A stretch of 8,992 nucleotides of DNA from positions 1 through 8,992 of the forward strand of contig JAJYDZ010000043.1 of the NCBI GenBank assembly GCA_021790415.1. The letters run 5' to 3'. This stretch comes from Thermoplasmata archaeon (lineage in GTDB: Archaea; Thermoplasmatota; Thermoplasmata; Thermoplasmatales; Thermoplasmataceae). Positions 1 through 6,958 of the stretch are shown here, one piece after another (within the stretch, counting starts at the first letter, position 1; each line of letters opens with the position of its first letter). The notes below the pieces were generated by a model. It saw only the letters and a program-made list of their open reading frames with translations. It was not told where the DNA came from and did not search any database. Made by a program: the position numbers and the translations under genes.

Positions 1-577
1 CAATTAGAGAAATGATGTCGTACATTTCATCAGGGGCATCAAGATATATATTTTTTCCTTCAATAATGTCCCAAACCTCAAATCTGAATCCCTCATGCAT
101 GTTATTATCAATTACAAGTCCCGGGGTATTAAAAGGATCTGCAAACATCTTAAAGATTGGATAGTTGAAAGCCCCAGGTTCAGTTTTATCCATCATATAT
201 ACTATGAACGGTTCTGACTTCCTAGGTGTTATTTCCATCTCTGCAATACCCGGACCCATTCCCTTAATATTCCCGGAAAATGAATCCTTAAGTAAGTCCT
301 GGCCAGCGCCGTATAAACCAAGCTTCTTCGCAACTTCAGTTCCAGCTTTGAACGCATCCCAAGCTAGCCCGTGAACCTCTTTAGCATTAATTCCAAGATT
401 ATGTGCCATAGTAATCTGTATGTCGTCCCCTATACTTGAAACATAAAAATCAGAAATTATCCCCTTTCCGTGATCCTTCACATGATTCTTTACCTGATTA
501 ACAACATCTTCGTGAACAGTGGTATGCCCTGGAAGGCTACCTATGTCTGCCTTTATATGGCTCAATGTAACTTTCAT
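1..577 (-). CDS. fbp: Fructose-1,6-bisphosphate aldolase/phosphatase, C-terminus cut off by window start
   Basis: Bifunctional gluconeogenic enzyme of archaea (class V FBPase): it condenses dihydroxyacetone phosphate and glyceraldehyde-3-phosphate to fructose-1,6-bisphosphate, then dephosphorylates it to fructose-6-phosphate in the cytoplasm. The 192 residues present read MKVTLSHIKADIGSLPGH, with family signatures in order: D11 and H18 near the N-terminus, the GDD motif at 50-52 (metal and phosphate binding), GLYGAGQDLL at 87-96, DSFSGN at 98-103, DKTEPGA at 130-136 and FADPFNTPGLVID at 145-157. Known members are roughly 370-390 residues, so about half is outside the window, including the Tyr and Schiff-base Lys of the aldolase reaction; bifunctionality cannot be checked here. 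ATG at 577 is chosen because it gives the family N-terminus and lies about 27 bp from a TATA-like box, fitting a leaderless mRNA. It is divergent from the DUF488 gene. Confidence 0.96.
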   Translation of the reverse strand, partial: MKVTLSHIKADIGSLPGHTTVHEDVVNQVKNHVKDHGKGIISDFYVSSIGDDIQITMAHNLGINAKEVHGLAWDAFKAGTEVAKKLGLYGAGQDLLKDSFSGNIKGMGPGIAEMEITPRKSEPFIVYMMDKTEPGAFNYPIFKMFADPFNTPGLVIDNNMHEGFRFEVWDIIEGKNIYLDAPDEMYDIISLI

Positions 578-600
578 TGATCATTAATGACTAATTCATA

Positions 601-608
601 TTAATAAA
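601..608 (-). promoter_or_regulatory. Candidate TATA box of fbp (leaderless)
   Basis: Minus-strand TTTATTAA, centred about 27 bp upstream of the fbp ATG at 577. This is the archaeal TATA-to-start-site distance, so transcription would begin at or next to the start codon. No Shine-Dalgarno sequence precedes the ATG. The same octamer lies upstream of the surface-protein gene. Assigned by spacing and composition only; the region is very AT-rich. Confidence 0.5.
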
Positions 609-644
609 TTATCTCACTATAAACTATATATTGCAAAGTGATTC

Positions 645-652
645 TTTAAATA
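645..652 (+). promoter_or_regulatory. Candidate TATA box of the DUF488 gene (leaderless)
   Basis: TTTAAATA, a near-consensus archaeal TATA box, is centred 26-27 bp upstream of the ATG at 675. The predicted transcript start coincides with the start codon, and no SD is visible. The octamer is almost symmetric, but on the other strand its spacing to fbp (about 70 bp) is worse than that of the box at 601-608. Confidence 0.55.
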
Positions 653-674
653 ATTCAAATTTTAGGTCATAAAC

Positions 675-1022
675 ATGATAAAAGTACAGAGGGTTTATGA
701 TAATATAGATCAAGATTCTCATACAGACTATATACTTGTAGACAGGATCTGGCCAAGAGGTATCTCCAAGGAAAAACTAACTGGTGTAATTTGGATGAAA
801 GATTTGGGTCCAAGCAACGACTTGAGGAAATGGTTTTCCCACGAAGAGAAAAAGTGGAATGAATTCAGGGAGAGATACTACTTGGAAATAGGGAATTCTC
901 AGAACTTTAAAGATATTGTCAATAAGGCAAAGCAGAAAAATCTTGTTCTCCTATATGCTTCCAAAGAAAGGAACTTCAACAATGCAGTGGCATTGAAGAG
1001 TTTCATAGAAAGAAATTTATAG
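675..1022 (+). CDS. DUF488 family protein (YeaO-like)
   Basis: Small cytoplasmic protein of 115 aa, the usual length for stand-alone DUF488 members. Visible conserved elements are RVYD at 6-9, the hallmark LVDRIWPRGISKEKL at 21-35, W40, the LGPSNDLRKWFSHEEKKW stretch at 44-61 followed by F64 and RERY at 65-68, and the strand VLLYASKERNFNNA at 91-104. There is no signal peptide or membrane segment. The biochemical role of the family is not established as far as I know, so none is assigned. ATG at 675 fits the family N-terminus and is about 27 bp from a TATA box. The gene is transcribed alone: fbp diverges upstream and lsm converges 37 bp downstream. Confidence 0.9.
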   Translation: MIKVQRVYDNIDQDSHTDYILVDRIWPRGISKEKLTGVIWMKDLGPSNDLRKWFSHEEKKWNEFRERYYLEIGNSQNFKDIVNKAKQKNLVLLYASKERNFNNAVALKSFIERNL

Positions 1023-1059
1023 CATTTAAATAATTTTATTCATGTAATTTATAATATTG

Positions 1060-1275
1060 TTACTCTGGGACTATTCTCACAACATTACTTCCCCTGACAA
1101 CAACCATACCTAACTTTTTAGTAACTGTGTCAGAATTCTCTTCTACCTCATCCATTACCATATTCATGTATTCGTCATAACCTGTAAGGACTCCCTGAAG
1201 TGTTCTGTTGTCCTTTAATAGCAAAACTACCTTTCTATTCAAACTCTCTTCCAATAATTTCATCGGCATTATCAT
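1060..1275 (-). CDS. lsm: Sm-like archaeal protein (SmAP1/Lsm)
   Basis: RNA-binding Sm-fold protein of 71 aa; family members form ring-shaped heptamers that bind U-rich RNA. The Sm1 motif spans about 13-46, including the GVLTGYDEYMNMVM segment (28-41) with D34 and N38, the usual uridine-binding positions. The Sm2 motif is at 55-71 (LGMVVVRGSNVVRIVPE), with the diagnostic RG at 61-62. Three in-frame ATGs lie close together (1275, 1269, 1263). An AGGTGA SD at 1285-1280 is 4 nt from the first and 10 nt from the second, so the start could be 1275 or 1269. It is the last gene of a csl4/45-aa ORF/lsm operon. In many euryarchaea lsm is followed by rpl37e; here the next gene is DUF488 on the other strand. 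Confidence 0.95.
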   Translation of the reverse strand: MIMPMKLLEESLNRKVVLLLKDNRTLQGVLTGYDEYMNMVMDEVEENSDTVTKKLGMVVVRGSNVVRIVPE

Positions 1276-1279
1276 TTCT

Positions 1280-1285
1280 TCACCT
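1280..1285 (-). promoter_or_regulatory. Shine-Dalgarno of lsm
   Basis: AGGTGA on the minus strand overlaps the TAG stop of the upstream 45-aa ORF (1286-1284) and ends 4 nt before the first lsm ATG, or 10 nt before the second. The overlap of stop and SD suggests translational coupling. It matters because it decides between the clustered lsm starts. Confidence 0.6.
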
Positions 1286-1421
1286 AGTTATATTCTTCCC
1301 CATCTACGTTTTCTTCCCTGCTCATTATGACCTGAATAAGTCCTTTCAGGACTTCCTTCACATCATCCAGCTCTCTCCTCATGTTACTTAATTCTGTTGT
1401 CAACTTTTTAAAATCTGCCAT
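1284..1421 (-). CDS. Small uncharacterised coiled-coil-like protein between csl4 and lsm
   Basis: A 45-aa ORF starting MADFKKLTTELSNMRRELDD and ending ENVDGEEYN. It fills the gap between csl4 and lsm: 4 nt after the csl4 stop and 8 nt before the first lsm ATG, in the same direction, so it sits as an operon gene. Hydrophobic residues recur at three- and four-residue steps (L7, L11, M14, L18, V21, L25, L28, V31), as in one amphipathic helix or short coiled coil, followed by an acidic tail (EENVDGEE). There is no cysteine, zinc motif or membrane segment. I do not recognise a family. Position suggests a partner of Csl4 or Lsm, or a translated leader for lsm; this is inference. No good SD precedes its ATG, so re-initiation after csl4 is likely. 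In-frame, uninterrupted coding of exactly this gap supports it being real. Confidence 0.65.
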   Translation of the reverse strand: MADFKKLTTELSNMRRELDDVKEVLKGLIQVIMSREENVDGEEYN

Positions 1422-1425
1422 ACTT

Positions 1426-2028
1426 TCATTGTCTGTTTTCAATATCATCACCAAAATTAATCATGTCTCCATAATCAATGGCATATTTTCTCTGTTCTGT
1501 TCTCTCGCAGTTTTCGCAGTAAAGCGATCCACCCTTCATAACTAAGAATTCCCTACATCTTGAGCATCTTGCCTTGACAACTCCAAGATTTCTCCCCATA
1601 ATACCCAATTCAAAATTTTGGCCAATTCTTAGGACTTTACCTCTGATAAAATCTCCTGTTCTTATGTTAGGTATATCATTTGATCTGCCACGGTCTCCCT
1701 GCCCGAACCTAATGTATCCCTCAGCAGTGTAAGGAACAAGTCCAAATTTCGGATCACTGAATCCACCTATTTTGACTATAGCCTGTCGCTGATCAACCTT
1801 GATCAATTGCCCATAACAAATATCCCCTATTCTCGGTTTGAGTCTGACTTTATCTGTTTTCACGTAAATGATCATTCTGCCATCATCTTTCATGACTTTA
1901 CCGAATGCAAGGGATTTTACATATCCGTCGCTTTCCACAGTATTAACGCCGGGGACATATTCCTCAGCAGATGAAAGAACTTCACCGGGAAATACCATTT
2001 TGTTATCATTACTTACCATATTTAACAC
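1426..2028 (-). CDS. csl4: Exosome RNA-binding cap subunit Csl4
   Basis: Subunit of the RNA-binding cap of the archaeal exosome, the 3'-5' RNA degradation and tailing complex. The 200-aa chain shows the three expected domains: an N-terminal domain with VFPGEVL (12-18) and DGYVKSLAFGKV (34-45); an S1-like fold at about 65-148, with GDICYGQLIKV, a gap of family-typical length and GDFIRGKVLRIG; and a C-terminal zinc ribbon with CSRC at 155-158 and CENC at 171-174. Length is normal or slightly long. The longest ORF starts with GTG at 2028, 26 bp from a TATA-like box, which fits a leaderless start. ATG at 2019 (residue 4) and ATG at 1998 (residue 11, just before VFPGE) are alternatives. It is the first gene of the operon with the 45-aa ORF and lsm, a grouping of RNA-processing functions. 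Confidence 0.94.
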   Translation of the reverse strand: MLNMVSNDNKMVFPGEVLSSAEEYVPGVNTVESDGYVKSLAFGKVMKDDGRMIIYVKTDKVRLKPRIGDICYGQLIKVDQRQAIVKIGGFSDPKFGLVPYTAEGYIRFGQGDRGRSNDIPNIRTGDFIRGKVLRIGQNFELGIMGRNLGVVKARCSRCREFLVMKGGSLYCENCERTEQRKYAIDYGDMINFGDDIENRQ

Positions 2029-2050
2029 GTCTGAACTCTAAGTTTGACAA

Positions 2051-2057
2051 TTATAAT
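2051..2057 (-). promoter_or_regulatory. Candidate TATA box of the csl4 operon
   Basis: Minus-strand ATTATAA, centred at 2054, 26 bp upstream of the GTG at 2028. If used, the transcript would be leaderless on GTG or would give a leader of about 9 nt for the ATG at 2019. This is weaker than the box of the DUF488 gene. The divergent arcS promoter must lie in the same 141-bp intergenic space but is not clear: no good TATA box sits about 27 bp before its GTG, although CTATTAATA at about 2080-2088 could serve a longer leader. Confidence 0.4.
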
Positions 2058-2169
2058 GGAGCTAAATCATAATTTGCCTATTAATATTTTCTGACCTGTC
2101 TTAAGGAATCAATTTTCGAATAACAGATAAAAAACGAAAAAAGTAATTGCTTCACTGTATTGACCATTT

Positions 2170-3726
2170 GTGATCATAGATGAGGCATTCTTTGGGTTTT
2201 CTAGAACTGGAAACTTCGAAGGCAAGCGGTATCCTGCATTTTTAGACTGGAAAACCGATATCGTAAATGAAAGTTATTTTTCAATATTTGGAGAGATATT
2301 TTCAGATTCAAGGAAAATTAAGATCGGAAACACTGAGATAGGCATTAGAGAATCTGAAAGCATAATGATGATTGAAGATGCTGATTCAATCATTCAAAGA
2401 CCTAGAAACTTTATCAAAATTTTAATGGAAATCCACAAAATGAACAGGTACCATAAGCTTATTTATACTCCATTAATCGGTGATCCATACCTCTTTCCGG
2501 TTTTATCTCTGCTTGGCATATCATTCCAGGACAACTTTATATCATACATGGACGGAGCAGAAAAGATAGAATACAGATATATGGGAAGAATGAAAAGCAA
2601 TAGAAATTCAATAGATGCCAATTTAGTTTTTTTAAAAAACCTTTCGGAAGATGTTCAGACATCCATAAAGAATTATACACTCTTTGATATTGCGGAAAAA
2701 ATAAATTTATCTTCAAAATCTGTTGAGTTGCTTAGGATACTTGTAAACGAATATCAGAAAGAGTTTGAAGAGGTCTTCCCAAGGAGAACTCAAAGCATCA
2801 GGGCAGTATCAAATATCTCTCTTTCGAGGCCGGATATCTTGAGGTTTCAGAAATATATATCGGAGTATTATGTAAAGCCAGATGCCAGAACTATTTCTCT
2901 TTTTATACCATGTTCCGCAAGAAAACCTTATTCAGAATCCAAATCTCACAAGCGTCTCATAGAGGCCTTAAGTGACCTCAGAGGATTTCTCCATGAAATT
3001 ATAATTACTTCCCCATTGGGCTTAGTTCCAAGAGAACTTGAGGAAACCTATCCTGCCGCATTCTATGATGTTCCAGTTACGGGAAGATGGTCTTCAGAAG
3101 AAAAGGAAATGCTCTTCAATGTTACAAGTAACTATTTAACTCGGAACAAATATAAAAAATCCTTTGCATTATTGACTGATGACTATCTCTTTTCCGCAGA
3201 ATACTTGCCCGAGGGCGTTGAAATATTGAATTGGGATAAAAGTAATGAAGATAGCCTTATAAAATTGAGGAATAAGATTGGAGAATATGTAACAGAATAT
3301 AAACCTCCAAGAGTTAATGATTCAATAAGGGAAAAAATATTCTCCATATGCGAATACCAGTTTGGTGGCTGGATACTTCCATATATAAGTAAAGGGAAGA
3401 TAATTAAAAATTACAATCAGTTCATGATAGCCGTTGATGGGAAGCCTGCACTCATATATCAACAGGATAAAGGCAAGATGGCCATAAACAAAAATTTTAC
3501 TAAACCATTTATCGAGAACTCCAAGTTCCTTGTGGAGATTGACGATTTCAAACCCACAGCAAACATTTATGCAGTTGGTGTCATCTCAGCGACTTCTGAT
3601 ATAAGAGTTGAAGATGAGGTTGTATTGCATAATTCCGGTACCCCGAAGGGTGTTGGAACGGCGAAAATGCCCTTTCAAGCAATGAAAGAACTTGATAAAG
3701 GAATAGCTGTTAAAGTTAGAAATTAG
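2170..3726 (+). CDS. arcS: Archaeosine synthase (ArcS/TgtA2) with C-terminal PUA domain
   Basis: Enzyme that converts preQ0 at position 15 of archaeal tRNA, placed there by TGT, toward archaeosine (G+). The 518-aa chain has an N-terminal degenerate TGT-like part (about 1-200). The ArcS core follows, with the signature PCSARKPYSESKSH at 247-260 and the family stretch SPLGLVPRELEETYP at 281-295 followed by YDVPVTGRW (299-307). A linking domain contains YQFGGW (396-401). The C-terminal PUA RNA-binding domain (about 435-517) ends in the typical GVGTAKM and KGIAVKVR. No soluble neighbour tied to G+ synthesis is seen. The start is GTG at 2170: an in-frame TGA lies 9 nt upstream and the next ATG is at residue 66, inside the conserved N-terminal region. 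No SD is visible. The ArcS motif is intact. Whether a RaSEA-type radical SAM partner exists cannot be judged here. Confidence 0.94.
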   Translation: MIIDEAFFGFSRTGNFEGKRYPAFLDWKTDIVNESYFSIFGEIFSDSRKIKIGNTEIGIRESESIMMIEDADSIIQRPRNFIKILMEIHKMNRYHKLIYTPLIGDPYLFPVLSLLGISFQDNFISYMDGAEKIEYRYMGRMKSNRNSIDANLVFLKNLSEDVQTSIKNYTLFDIAEKINLSSKSVELLRILVNEYQKEFEEVFPRRTQSIRAVSNISLSRPDILRFQKYISEYYVKPDARTISLFIPCSARKPYSESKSHKRLIEALSDLRGFLHEIIITSPLGLVPRELEETYPAAFYDVPVTGRWSSEEKEMLFNVTSNYLTRNKYKKSFALLTDDYLFSAEYLPEGVEILNWDKSNEDSLIKLRNKIGEYVTEYKPPRVNDSIREKIFSICEYQFGGWILPYISKGKIIKNYNQFMIAVDGKPALIYQQDKGKMAINKNFTKPFIENSKFLVEIDDFKPTANIYAVGVISATSDIRVEDEVVLHNSGTPKGVGTAKMPFQAMKELDKGIAVKVRN

Positions 3727-3728
3727 TA

Positions 3729-3762
3729 TTTTCCCATATATTTCATTTGATTCATAATTTTT
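3729..3762 (+). terminator. Possible poly-T terminator region of arcS
   Basis: Short T-tracts follow the arcS stop: TTTT at 3729-3732, TTT at 3741-3743 and TTTTT at 3758-3762, without a convincing hairpin. Archaeal RNA polymerase can terminate on such U-runs. They separate arcS from the promoter of the next cluster. Support is composition and position only. Confidence 0.35.
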
Positions 3763-3794
3763 CGTCAGTTGTCATTCCTTTTCCATCGTAATAT

Positions 3795-3802
3795 TTTATT
3801 AA
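3795..3802 (+). promoter_or_regulatory. Candidate TATA box of the surface protein/MoxR cluster
   Basis: TTTATTAA, the same octamer as the proposed fbp box. Centred at about 3798, it places transcription start near 3825 and leaves a leader of only about 9 nt before the ATG at 3834. AAGGAT at 3823-3828 resembles an SD, but it would lie at the extreme 5' end of such a transcript. It is the only clear promoter-like site upstream of the four-gene cluster. Confidence 0.45.
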
Positions 3803-3833
3803 CTACTATGAGTTTACAATAAAAGGATAATAA

Positions 3834-6800
3834 ATGGTTAATATTTCACCTAAGGCTATTGCAATAATAATCGCGGCGATTATTATCGCCTCTTCATCAT
3901 TCTTTATCTTTCACGTTTCATATTCTACAGAAATTCCGAATTTAAAGATTCCTAAACTTCATCCACCACAAATATTTCAACAGGAGACTCAGCTATTGGC
4001 AGGTTCTACCTTAGGTACAACTTTTTCATTTGTGTCAAATGCAACTTTTAATTTGGAAGGTTACATTTATACAAATACGGGTAATGGGCCAACACCATTG
4101 GCAAACAAAGCCGCATATATCTATGTTTTTCCATGGGTTGATGAGGTAAAGACAACTTCAACCGGCTTTTATTCTGTAACCATAGTTCATTATGGTTCTT
4201 ATTCAGTAGGTTATACCGCACAAAACTTCACGGAAGTTACAAAATCATTTTCAATAATTCAGGGAAATTCAGACTGGCAAAATGTAACTTTATCTCCAGC
4301 AAATTTTTATAAGACAACTGGGAGTACTGTGCTTTCCAATGGAAGTTTAGTTCCAGATGTTCAGATTGTTTTCCATGCTTTCTTTGGAGATTACACAACT
4401 TTGTCTGCAAGCAATGGAACGTTTACTACAGATCTCCCTAGTGCAATGTATCTATCCATAACACTAAAGGGAGGTTATTATAAATTTCCAAAGCCTCTTT
4501 TCTTTAATGTCACTGGAGTTACAAATCATTTGACATTAACCATGAATAAAACCAATCAACTTCTATACTTCAATGTGAGTGGTTACCTTTTCAACAAAAT
4601 AGGCCAACCAGTAAGCGGGGGCGTTGTAAGTGATCTTTATCTTGGGAATGGTAGTTCTTCACCTCAAGTCATTGCGACCGCAACATCCATATTTAATGGT
4701 TCATACACCATTAAGGTTCCTGAAGGATATAGTTTACTGTACGCAAATGGTGCTCAATATCTATATAGTGTGATACCTGATGCCATTTCTGGGCTATCTT
4801 CGCCGGGTGTGATACTGTCCAACTTAAACATACTCCCAAAGCTTTTTGTAAACACTACGTTGTATAATGAAAACGCCACGTTAACAGCGAAGGATCCATT
4901 CTCACCAACCGGTATCGGGAACAATGGAACTCGGGTAATACCAATATATGGCAGAAACGAAGTCAACCATTTTCTAAAAGGTAACTATTCCACAATAAAT
5001 TATGGCAACGGTATTCCGTTTTCAACTCCAAGCTTACTTAGTTTTTCCATATTGAATATGAACGAATCTTATGCCCCACTTTCAAATTACCCAGTTGCTG
5101 TGCTTTCTAATATAAGTGGCACGCCTTATTATGAAACATTCTTTACAAATAGTACTGGGATCCTGCACGTTCCTGTATACTTTTCGGGGTATTATTCATT
5201 GGTTATTTTTATTCCGGGTTTTCATTCTGCTGAAGAGTTTGAAAGTAACGGAGCACTTCTTGCAGTATATCTCACTCCTCTAAGGGGTGAGTACTTTAAT
5301 ATTTCAGGATATATCCTAAACAAAGTCAATAGCGCACCATTAACCCCAGCGTTCGTTAATAACAGCTTATCCGGGTTATTTCCAGTAAACTATTCTTCAT
5401 CGTCTGGTATAAAGCCAGGCTATTATAGCTTCCATGTTTTTTATGATACGCATTTTCCTTTCCTATCAACGAATAACGTATCAGAGAAGTATGTAATTAA
5501 TGCTTCTTATCAAGGATTTGTTTCTGCTACTCTCGCAATAAATTTTACTAAGGGACAAAACCTTACAAATGAAAATATAACACTTGTTCCAGTTCAATGT
5601 ATAGGATACAATTCAAAAGGCACTCCTATTAAGGCGTGGAATGAAAAATCTTCTGGTATTCCAGGAATAAACGCAATAGATGTCACCGAGAACCTTTCTA
5701 GGGGTCAAAGTTCAAATTATATAACATATAATACATATGGCCCAATATCTCCCTATATAGCTAACATAACGGTGCTCAACACACAAAAGGTTGTAAATGG
5801 TGTCTACCCTCCAATGCCAAATCTACCCGTGCAGATTTTCTTCTTAGTGAATGGGGTAATTTATAACACGACAACCATTGCCAATAGTACAGGTGTGGCA
5901 CATTTGCATTTGTTATACATAATGTTATTCGCTAACCAAATTTATGCTATTAATTATGAGGAATCAGGTGTATATGTGTTATACAGTTCAAACCAAATAC
6001 ATGACAACTCCTCAGCTACCATGATTTCCAGAGATTCAGTATTAGTAACAGTAAAGCTTGAAAATTCATTTGCCCTTGATCACAAACTAAATTCACAAAA
6101 CATTTCGGTTTCAAATTCCAATCTTTCCGTTATTAATTCAACACTGCCAATAAATACAACATCAACATATCAAAATCCTTTGGTCGGAACAGAATTTAAT
6201 TATTCTCTTCCTCAGGGAAACTATTCATTTTTGTACAATAATCCCGGATTTGTGACCAAAGCTTTTTACTTTTTCAATAATGTATCATCATCGCAGAGAG
6301 AAACGAAGGAGTTAATTCAGGGATATGGGTTAGTATTTAACACAACAACAATATTGCCCTATTATATGAATGTGAATTATTCAAAGGATAATCAGGGAAT
6401 CTATGATACAAGCTTGTCATTCTCAAAATTCTTGGAGGGAAAGTACACTTTGAACTTGAGTATTAAGGAAATATCATTGAATTATGCAGTTTATTATAAT
6501 GTATCAAGACAGAATCCTACTCCATTATATTTCTGGAATTTTACTTCTAACGATCCGGTAGAGTACGTATGGTATAATACAACCTCCATTGTAATAAGGG
6601 GAATTAAAACAACAATGGTAGGAAGCGGGTCATACTTATATTTCAATAACACGGTTTTCAGCACCAATGGGGTTTCGGGATACTTATATAAATTCGCATT
6701 TAATGGAACAAATAACAACATAAGATACAATTTAACGGCAGGCACACAGGTTGATTTTAAGCAGTTGAATGCACTTTATACACTTAACACTGCGGCAAAT

Positions 6801-6953
6801 AATCTATCCATTGATCCTCTATATTATAATGGTCAAACAATGGAAATTTCTGTTATTGCCCTATATAATACAAATAATTTATTATCTTATCCATTAACAT
6901 TAACTTTATGGATGTATGAAACTCAGCATAACGGAATTCAGGCTAAGGAGTGA
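3834..6953 (+). CDS. Large N-terminally anchored surface protein with carboxypeptidase-regulatory/Ig-like repeats
   Basis: A 1039-aa extracytoplasmic protein. Residues 8-27 form one hydrophobic segment (AIAIIIAAIIIASSSFFIFH) after a short N-terminus with one Lys: a signal peptide or signal anchor, with no lipobox Cys. No second membrane span or sorting signal is seen at the hydrophilic C-terminus (HNGIQAKE), so the bulk is probably outside and tethered by its N-terminus. Carboxypeptidase-regulatory-like beta repeats are visible at about 71-152, 160-238 and 246-330. They follow the pattern GYIY/GYLF-x-P, then a Gly/Tyr-rich turn (NGSYTIKVPEGYS), then closing NVTL; another FNISGYILNK copy begins near residue 487. 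My hand count gives about 47 N-x-S/T sequons, one cysteine (PVQCIGYN) and about 9% Asp+Glu+Lys+Arg. This resembles heavily glycosylated surface proteins of acidophiles. No enzyme motif recognised. First gene of the MoxR cluster; its stop is 5 nt from the next ATG. Confidence 0.85.
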   Translation: MVNISPKAIAIIIAAIIIASSSFFIFHVSYSTEIPNLKIPKLHPPQIFQQETQLLAGSTLGTTFSFVSNATFNLEGYIYTNTGNGPTPLANKAAYIYVFPWVDEVKTTSTGFYSVTIVHYGSYSVGYTAQNFTEVTKSFSIIQGNSDWQNVTLSPANFYKTTGSTVLSNGSLVPDVQIVFHAFFGDYTTLSASNGTFTTDLPSAMYLSITLKGGYYKFPKPLFFNVTGVTNHLTLTMNKTNQLLYFNVSGYLFNKIGQPVSGGVVSDLYLGNGSSSPQVIATATSIFNGSYTIKVPEGYSLLYANGAQYLYSVIPDAISGLSSPGVILSNLNILPKLFVNTTLYNENATLTAKDPFSPTGIGNNGTRVIPIYGRNEVNHFLKGNYSTINYGNGIPFSTPSLLSFSILNMNESYAPLSNYPVAVLSNISGTPYYETFFTNSTGILHVPVYFSGYYSLVIFIPGFHSAEEFESNGALLAVYLTPLRGEYFNISGYILNKVNSAPLTPAFVNNSLSGLFPVNYSSSSGIKPGYYSFHVFYDTHFPFLSTNNVSEKYVINASYQGFVSATLAINFTKGQNLTNENITLVPVQCIGYNSKGTPIKAWNEKSSGIPGINAIDVTENLSRGQSSNYITYNTYGPISPYIANITVLNTQKVVNGVYPPMPNLPVQIFFLVNGVIYNTTTIANSTGVAHLHLLYIMLFANQIYAINYEESGVYVLYSSNQIHDNSSATMISRDSVLVTVKLENSFALDHKLNSQNISVSNSNLSVINSTLPINTTSTYQNPLVGTEFNYSLPQGNYSFLYNNPGFVTKAFYFFNNVSSSQRETKELIQGYGLVFNTTTILPYYMNVNYSKDNQGIYDTSLSFSKFLEGKYTLNLSIKEISLNYAVYYNVSRQNPTPLYFWNFTSNDPVEYVWYNTTSIVIRGIKTTMVGSGSYLYFNNTVFSTNGVSGYLYKFAFNGTNNNIRYNLTAGTQVDFKQLNALYTLNTAANNLSIDPLYYNGQTMEISVIALYNTNNLLSYPLTLTLWMYETQHNGIQAKE
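6945..6950 (+). promoter_or_regulatory. Shine-Dalgarno that sets the start of the 258-aa gene
   Basis: AAGGAG lies inside the last codons of the surface-protein gene, 8 nt before the ATG at 6959. It overlaps the alternative in-frame GTG at 6950, which would lie on the SD itself and cannot be served by it. ATG at 6959 is therefore preferred. Confidence 0.75.
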
Positions 6954-6958
6954 AAAAA

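Noticed and set aside
165..374. Plus-strand frame of 69 codons opposite fbp
   Set aside because: It lies wholly antisense to a well-supported enzyme gene, has no promoter or SD, and its translation resembles nothing known.
1025..1033. TATA-like TTTAAATAA between DUF488 and lsm
   Set aside because: It lies between two convergent genes with no start codon about 27 bp away in either direction that opens a real gene; more likely AT-rich 3' region.
1200..1391. Plus-strand frame of 63 codons opposite lsm and the 45-aa ORF
   Set aside because: Antisense to lsm, whose Sm1 and Sm2 motifs are clear; no start signals.
3727..3833. Intergenic stretch checked for a tRNA, small RNA or riboswitch
   Set aside because: No cloverleaf, strong hairpin or GC-rich island is visible; it holds T-tracts and a TATA-like box only.
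4754..4966. Minus-strand frame inside the surface-protein gene (also 6494-6745)
   Set aside because: Shadows of the long coding frame; no SD or promoter.
6950..6958. GTG start at 6950 with a 4-nt overlap (GTGA) for the 258-aa gene
   Set aside because: The GTG includes the last base of the AAGGAG SD, so it cannot be positioned by it; ATG 6959 has ideal 8-nt spacing.
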